7,654 bases of DNA, taken from NCBI GenBank assembly GCA_028687155.1, contig JAQUAR010000058.1:1-7654 (forward strand), written 5' to 3'. The notes beneath the pieces were generated by a model. That model made no database searches, was not told the origin of the DNA, and saw only the letters and a program-made list of their open reading frames with translations. Source of the stretch: Methylacidiphilaceae bacterium. Its GTDB lineage: Bacteria; Verrucomicrobiota; Verrucomicrobiia; Methylacidiphilales; Methylacidiphilaceae. Of the stretch, positions 6,882-7,654 are shown piece by piece. How positions within the stretch are numbered: the stretch's first letter is position 1; the number at the start of each line of letters is the position of its first letter. The translations under genes were made by a program, and so were the position numbers.

Positions 6882-6897
6882 GCCCGTCCGCCCGGGC
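6882..6897. terminator. Short GC hairpin between convergent genes
   Basis: GCCCG (6882-6886) pairs with CGGGC (6893-6897) around a 6-nt loop in the 16-nt gap between the two convergent stop codons, overlapping the last base of the tonB-side stop. There is no T-run on either strand, so it would be a weak terminator at best. Confidence 0.2.
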
Positions 6898-7547
6898 TAA
6901 TTCTCAAGGACGAAGCGAATCGGGACCATCACGTAGGATTCAACGGGCATCCCACCCATGGTCGCCGCCCGAAAGCGCCACCGGCGGACCGCGTCGAGCG
7001 CCGCGCGATCGAGCGGACCAAACCCCGAGCTTCGACTCAACGCAACCGACTCCGCCGTTCCACGAGGAGAGACCAGCACCTTCACCACCACCGTACCCTG
7101 CTCGCCCTTGCAGCGGCATTCTTCCGGATAGGGCGGCGGCGGATTGCGGAGGTAGTCCGGCTGGGCACTGCTGGTGCCGCTGGCGCGTCGCAAGGTGATC
7201 GCATCCTGCCCTCTTCCCGCGACACCCTTCCCTTGTGCCGCCAGCAAATGGGCTTTTCGCGGAGCCTTCTCCGGCTCCTTCTGCACCGCCGTCCGGAGCG
7301 GCGGCTTCTGGACGACCGCCTGCGACATCTCCTCGGGAGCTGTCTGGGCGACCGGCTCGGGCTGCGAAAGAGGCTCCGGCTTCGCCTCCGGTTCCGACGC
7401 CCCTTCCACCAGGTCTACGGCAACCGAGTTCTCCCCCTGCGCCATCCCGTATTGAGCTTTCTGGGCGATCCAAGCGCTCGATCCCAGCAGGATCGTCACG
7501 TGAAACGCCACGGACGCCAAGAGGCCGATCCACCGTTCCCGCTCCAT
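6897..7547 (-). CDS. tonB: TonB-family energy transducer
   Basis: TonB links the proton-motive force, via ExbB/ExbD, to outer-membrane receptors. Counting from ATG 7547 (216 residues): one N-terminal membrane helix about 6-27 carries S12 and H16 in SVAFH, the same S-x3-H spacing as S16/H20 of E. coli TonB. A Pro/Glu/Lys-rich spacer follows (about 52-102), then the TonB C-terminal domain (about 131-216), with PPPPYPEE, a GTVVVKVLVSPRG strand pair and AVRRWRF before the last strands. C144 and C146 (CRC) right after the YPEE motif are unusual. Start choice: a GGGAGG with a 9-nt spacer precedes ATG 7547. An in-frame ATG at 7607 would add 20 residues but has only AGGGA 11 nt away, and TonB proteins usually begin close to the helix. 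No exbB or exbD is visible. It converges on the membrane-protein gene and is probably unrelated to the tubulin-like operon. Confidence 0.92.
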   Translation of the reverse strand: MERERWIGLLASVAFHVTILLGSSAWIAQKAQYGMAQGENSVAVDLVEGASEPEAKPEPLSQPEPVAQTAPEEMSQAVVQKPPLRTAVQKEPEKAPRKAHLLAAQGKGVAGRGQDAITLRRASGTSSAQPDYLRNPPPPYPEECRCKGEQGTVVVKVLVSPRGTAESVALSRSSGFGPLDRAALDAVRRWRFRAATMGGMPVESYVMVPIRFVLEN

Positions 7548-7556
7548 CCAACCCCA

Positions 7557-7562
7557 CCTCCC
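7557..7562 (-). promoter_or_regulatory. Shine-Dalgarno deciding the tonB start
   Basis: The coding strand reads GGGAGG, then 9 nt, then ATG (7547). It is clearly stronger than the site before the upstream in-frame ATG at 7607 and is the reason the shorter protein is preferred. Confidence 0.6.
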
Positions 7563-7654
7563 ATCTCCCGGCCGCGCGAGCTTATCCGTCCGGCGGAAGT
7601 ACGACATGTTACACTCATTCCCTGATTCTCAAACAGATTTCTGCCGCTTGCCGG

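Noticed and set aside
7608..7654. Fur-box-like sequence upstream of tonB
   Set aside because: The AT-richer patch around GAGAATCAGGGAATGAG does not match the inverted-repeat Fur consensus well enough, and no convincing -35/-10 pair was found there.

Overview
The window looks like chromosomal DNA from a GC-rich Gram-negative bacterium. The outer-membrane/periplasm logic supports this: there is a TonB energy transducer and a protein with an OmpA-type peptidoglycan-binding domain. No rRNA, tRNA or housekeeping marker is present, so the phylum cannot be fixed from the sequence. No transposon, phage or CRISPR array is visible.

Layout. Leftward on the minus strand run three genes with short gaps (35 and 74 nt): a 1000-residue tubulin/FtsZ-superfamily protein (5770 to 2768), a 542-residue membrane-anchored protein made of a zinc ribbon, one transmembrane helix, a phosphate-binding-protein-like (PstS-like) domain and an OmpA domain (2732 to 1104), and a second zinc-ribbon plus transmembrane protein (1029 to beyond base 1, so incomplete). 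A 333-nt intergenic region (5771-6103) follows on the right, with an almost perfect palindrome and a second stem-loop. On its far side a divergent gene (6104-6880, plus strand) encodes an unrecognised protein with about four predicted membrane helices. Convergent to it, on the minus strand, lies a TonB-family gene (6897-7547, or 7607 with an earlier ATG).

How they fit together. The tubulin-like/OmpA pairing matches a system predicted by comparative genomics (Makarova and Koonin, Biology Direct 2010): an FtsZ-like family proposed to act in membrane remodelling with a von Willebrand A protein, a GTPase and OmpA-family proteins. The vWA protein and GTPase are not in this window and could lie left of base 1. 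What stands out here is that the two downstream proteins share one N-terminal plan: a four-cysteine zinc ribbon, a basic stretch, a single transmembrane helix, a proline-rich linker and a periplasmic domain. The simplest model (inference) is that the zinc ribbons face the cytoplasm, where a tubulin-like polymer could contact them, while the PstS-like/OmpA half senses a ligand and holds the peptidoglycan. The divergent membrane gene may belong to the same system; the TonB gene probably does not.
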